Assembly (NCBI GenBank): GCA_028456385.1
Contig: JALNQF010000867.1
Coordinates: forward strand, 1-12,309
DNA: 12,309 bases
Source: Ophiosphaerella korrae
Taxonomy: Eukaryota > Ascomycota > Dothideomycetes > Pleosporales > Phaeosphaeriaceae
Direction of reading: 5' to 3'
Positions 8,870-12,309 of this stretch are shown here, piece after piece. Under the pieces are notes generated by a model, which saw only the letters and a list, made by a program, of their open reading frames with translations, was not told where the DNA came from and searched no databases. Numbering within the stretch: position 1 is the first letter of the stretch; every line of letters begins with the position of its first letter. A program made the position numbers and the translations under genes.

Positions 8870-9194
8870 TAAGACTATAAAAATAATATACTACTAAGCT
8901 AATCTAGATTAAAAAGAGCTAATAGCTAGTTAAGCTATTATAGTAGTATATAATATATATACTAGTTATTATTACTTAAAGTTTTTTATACTTACTTAGA
9001 ACTTACTTAAAGTTATACTAAGTTATATATAAAAGAATATACTAGTTAATAGAGTTAGTAAGACTAGTTACTTAGCTTAGTAGAGCTTATTAATAGTACT
9101 AAGTATACTCTAATAGCTTTTTACTCTAAACTCTTTATTAAAACTTAGTATAAAAATATATATTTTATATTAATAGAAAAAGCTTTTTCTTTAC

Positions 9195-9228
9195 TTTTAA
9201 AAATATATTTTTTAATATATTTTTAAAA
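9195..9228. repeat. AT-rich inverted repeat, 13-bp perfect arms
   Basis: Arms TTTTAAAAATATA (9195-9207) and its complement (9216-9228) flank 8 nt. This is probably a by-product of the low-complexity composition. Confidence 0.5.
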
Positions 9229-9940
9229 GAAAACTATAAAATAGCTTTTAAAGCTTAATAGCTTTTTTTTTAAATATATAATAAGTACTAAATTACTTTA
9301 ATATATATATATATACTTTACTAAAACTCTTACTTTAAAAAATACTATAGTAGTTAAAGACTTTATATAATATATTTAATTTTAGGTTTTATTTAAAGTT
9401 TATAAAAAACTTTTTATATAATTACTAGTTATTATATAAGCTAGCTTCTTTTAACTTATTAAAAGTACTAAAGTAATACTATACTAAAATACTTTTTTTT
9501 AAGCTTATATCTATAAGCTTAAAAATTAAATAAAAAAGCTAACTTAGTAAAAAACTTATAAAAAGAAGTAAATTTAGTATAGTAGTATAATAAAGTATAA
9601 AATAGTAGTAATATAAGTAGTTATAAAAAAGTTAATAAATATATAAAGAAAAAAAAAACTTATAGTAAAAGTATTTTAAAATAAAGATAGTTAAGTTAAT
9701 AGTACTATAAAAACTATAAAAAAATAGAGTATAATATATAAATATACTAAAAAAGTTAAAAAAAAAACTTCTAAATTAAATAGTAGTATTATAGTAGTAA
9801 AAAGTACTAAGTAAAGTTTATTATTAACTTTTAAAGAGGTAGTATTTATAGTATTAAAAAAAAGTAGCTAGTTAAAAAATTTAGCTAGTTAAGTAATATA
9901 ATATATTAGTAGTAAGAGTATAGTAATAGTATAAAGTAAT

Positions 9941-10109
9941 AAAGTTATAAGATATAGTATAAAAAGCTATATATAGAAGTTTATAGTAAAATAAATATAA
10001 GTTACTAAGTAAAACCTAAGCTTATTTATACTAAGTTACTTTTAATAATTTATATTTATTTTACTATAAACTTTTATATATAGCTTTTAATACTATATTT
10101 TATAACTTT
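9941..10109. repeat. Long imperfect inverted repeat, arms of about 67 bp
   Basis: The left arm 9941-10008 matches the reverse complement of about 10043-10109 with five mismatches over roughly 66 positions. Four are G/A or C/T and one is A/T. At the four transition sites the left arm has the G or C. The spacer is about 34 nt and contains ACCTAAGCTTA. It could be the facing terminal inverted repeats of two neighbouring copies of one DNA transposon, or a small fold-back element. Confidence 0.8.
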
Positions 10110-11359
10110 ACTTTAATTACTTTTTATATTACTACTTATTTATACTACTAGTTTTAATATTATATAGTACTTTTATTATTATATAATAAGTTAGAAGTAC
10201 TTAGTACTAAGTTAAAGTTAAGTTAGTATTAGAAACTACTTTATTTTAAGTTAGTTTAAAGTAATTAGCTTTAGAAAAAAAGTATATAAGCTCTTTAAAG
10301 AAATTACTAGATAGTTAGTAATTACTTTATTTACTAATATACTTTTTACTATAACTTAACTCTTTATACTTCTACTATAATATTCTTAATTTACTAGTAA
10401 CTTACTTTAGCTTAAAGTAAGCTAGTTTAATATTATAATTATATTACTTATATTATACTAGTAAGTACTATTATAATAAAGAGCTTACTACTATACTATA
10501 GCTAGTTTACTTTACTAGAAAAGTTAATAGCTATAATACTACTTACTATAAAAATAGTATAAAATAATAAACTATTTCTAGTATAGTATATATAAAGAAA
10601 TAAAGTTATATTACTAATATATTATAAAGTAAATAAAGTTAATTTAGCTTAACTTAAAATAATATTACTTTAAAGTTAAAAAACTCTATATATAGTACTA
10701 AAAAAGCTTTATACTTAATATAAAGTAAAAAAGTAATTAGTAGTTAAAATAAATACTTTTACTATTAGCTTACTTAGTTAAACTTAATCTTTAGCTATAA
10801 ACTTACTATAACTAGAACTTCTATAAATATTTATAAAAAAAAATAAAGTAAAATATAACTACTAAAAGAAAAACTATAAAAGCTATTTTTTTTATTCTTT
10901 TTATACTTTACTATAAAAATCTAAAAAGTAGAATTTAGTATTAAATCCTTTATAAAACTACTAAAATTAATATAAAAATCTTACTATAAAAGTAAATAAA
11001 GTTTTACTTTTATATAAGTACTAATTTAAACTAATTTAAAAGTAATACTACTAAATATACTTAAAATACTTATTAAATATAAGATATAAGCTTATTATAC
11101 TCTAAAGAACTATAGATAGTAATATAAATATTCTTTAATAAACTTATTAGAGTATATATACTTACTTTAAAAAAAGTTACTAAGCTAAACTTTAGAACTA
11201 TAAATACTAGAGTATAAAAAAGTACTATTATATATAATATAAGATTAATTAGTACTTTTTTTACTTAAAAATCTAATAATACTTACTTAAGTAAAAGAGT
11301 AAGCTAATATTATATACTAATACTAGTATAAAATTTAAAGAAAGTTATAGTAGTTTAAT

Positions 11360-11800
11360 ATAAAGGCTTTTTTATAATAACTATATAAGAGCCTTATTAG
11401 AGAGAGATACTAAGGCTTTTAGAAAAGCCTTTTTTTAGATTAATTACTTATAACTTAATAGCACTAGGTATAAACTAAGTAGATTAATTCTACTATCTAT
11501 CTCTAGCTTTACGCTCTATCTATATATCTACAATATAGTAGTCTTAGCTAGGTCTCTTAAGATAGTAGCGAGCTAGATCCTTAATACTTTTTCTATTAAG
11601 GTACTAGTTTCTTTATTATATTAGTTGTACTAACGTAGTCTATCTCTTTATATATTAGATTCTTTATTTAATTCCTTTGTTTATAATAGTTAAGGCTATA
11701 ATCCTTTTAGCTATAGTAGAGTTAGTAGCTTAGTAATTATATATATAATCGCGTATCTAATTACGTATTAAGTATCTAATTATATAACTTATCTAATATA
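11360..11800 (-). mobile_element. Probable 3' LTR of a Ty1/Copia retrotransposon, partly RIP-mutated
   Basis: On the minus strand, just after the pol relic, a purine tract (AAAGGAG, 11807-11801) precedes TATTAGATAAG. That reads as a RIP-altered TGTTAGATAAG, the usual start of a Copia LTR. About 145 nt in, TATATAAAGAG lies near 11654-11644 and would serve as the LTR promoter TATA box. AATAAAG follows near 11618-11612. The segment keeps more CpG and CC/GG than the block below 11360, which suggests its far end lies near 11360-11400. The exact end and the target-site duplication were not found. Confidence 0.5.
11412..11431. repeat. Perfect short hairpin in the LTR-like segment
   Basis: Nine-bp arms AAGGCTTTT and AAAAGCCTT flank AG, and a run of seven T follows the right arm. 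Further AAGGCT or AGCCTT words occur at 11363 and 11391. This may be LTR-terminal secondary structure. I do not claim a bacterial-style terminator in this fungal context. Confidence 0.6.
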
Positions 11801-11902
11801 CTCCTTTAAGTTAGTAACTTATTAGTAAACTAGATATTATAAGATAAGTATAAGATTATTAAAGTAGTCTTAGATTTTATTAAGAGGTGCTTTATATATT
11901 AT

Positions 11903-12307
11903 TTAGTATTCTATTACTTCTACTAGTCTAAGCTAATTTAAGAAGCTTTCTTATTTATTTATTAGTAAGACTTTTATAAAGCTATCTACTATTATCTCTA
12001 TTAATAGAGTATATTCTACTTTAATTTAGCTAGTAGAGACCTCTTATCTTAGCTAATAATTATAGATATTAACGTACTAAAGCTTAGTCTATAGCTTAGC
12101 TAGTTCTTTAGTAATAAGCTAGATTATTTAAGTATTATTGTACTAGATAGTAACGTAATTTATAGAGAGTTTAACGTATAGTTTATTAAGTAGTTTTAAT
12201 ATAAATATAGCTTCTTTAGCTACTTATAATAAGGCTAGTAATTTAGCTTTAGTTATAGAAGTAGTAACTATATCTTACTTATTTACTCTCTATATAATAA
12301 GCCTATT
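11903..12307 (-). pseudogene. Ty1/Copia pol relic, RNase H C-terminus, RIP-inactivated, partial
   Basis: The minus strand reads in one frame for 135 codons to a TAA at 11905-11903. It matches the end of Copia polyproteins. Near the window edge stand a stop, RVNK, a stop and DIVTTSITKAKLLALL, where the family has WRA.KQ.TVTTS.TEAE. Then come VAKEAIFILKLLNKL, YVTI, stop, YNNT, and ELAKL. YVNIYNY at 12076-12056 stands for the RNase H motif HVDIHNH. EVS, then KVEYT, and finally a TK-like tail ending near the LTR follow. Stops are TAA/TAG where Gln, Trp or Arg is expected, and no frameshift is seen, so point mutation rather than decay killed it. The remainder of gag-pol lies beyond the right edge. 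It is less mutated than the neighbouring pogo block. Confidence 0.88.
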
Positions 12308-12309
12308 AA

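Larger units (their letters stand above)
7490..11360. other. RIP-saturated AT-rich repeat block, right
   Basis: This has the same signature as the left block: CA and TG almost absent, C mainly before T, stops dense. Contents I can name are the plus-strand pogo relic at 7937-8869 and the inverted repeat at 9941-10109. In 8870-9940 and 10110-11360 I recognise no further domain with confidence. The overall sharp gain in GC-containing steps near 11360-11400 marks the junction with the Copia element. Confidence 0.85.

Noticed and set aside
1..12309. Mitochondrial origin or a natively AT-rich organism
   Set aside because: The AT richness is confined to blocks with CpA/TpG depletion and transposon relics, while the gene between them has ordinary composition and spliceosomal introns.

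Overview
The window looks like nuclear DNA of a filamentous ascomycete (Pezizomycotina) with a two-speed, compartmented genome. Two features say so. A gene with eight short spliceosomal introns (46-65 nt, mostly GT-AG with CTAAC-type branch sequences) sits in ordinary composition; one hand-counted row, 5701-5760, is 26/60 G+C. On both sides lie kilobases of extremely AT-rich DNA (row 601-660 is 10/60 G+C) almost without CpA and TpG. That is the mark of repeat-induced point mutation (RIP). The species cannot be named from this.

Layout. 1-141: a (TAG)25 microsatellite running off the left edge, then hexamer arrays. 142 to about 4290: RIP-saturated repeat DNA, holding a minus-strand relic of a pogo-type transposase N-terminus (3016-3501) and a short dispersed repeat (1255-1301 and 2769-2816). 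About 4290-5021: a transition zone, partly mutated, without a gene I can support. 5022-6924 (minus): one apparently intact nine-exon gene for a 494-residue major facilitator transporter of the allantoate/nicotinate permease (Dal5/Tna1, ACS) family, including one GC-AG intron. 6925 to about 7490: its upstream region. About 7490-11360: a second RIP-saturated block with a plus-strand pogo/DDE_1 transposase relic (7937-8869), a 24-bp tandem repeat at its edge, and a long imperfect inverted repeat (9941-10109). About 11360-12309: the 3' end of a Ty1/Copia retrotransposon on the minus strand, with a probable LTR and the RNase H end of pol (11903-12307), cut off by the window edge.

The only functional gene I can support is the transporter. 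Three transposon relics each read in a single frame without indels. Their stop codons are TAA/TAG, and where I could align them to the family these fall at Gln, Trp or Arg positions. They were therefore killed by C-to-T mutation rather than by slow decay. I see no operon-like system or gene cluster: the picture is a lone metabolic transporter stranded in silenced transposon graveyards.
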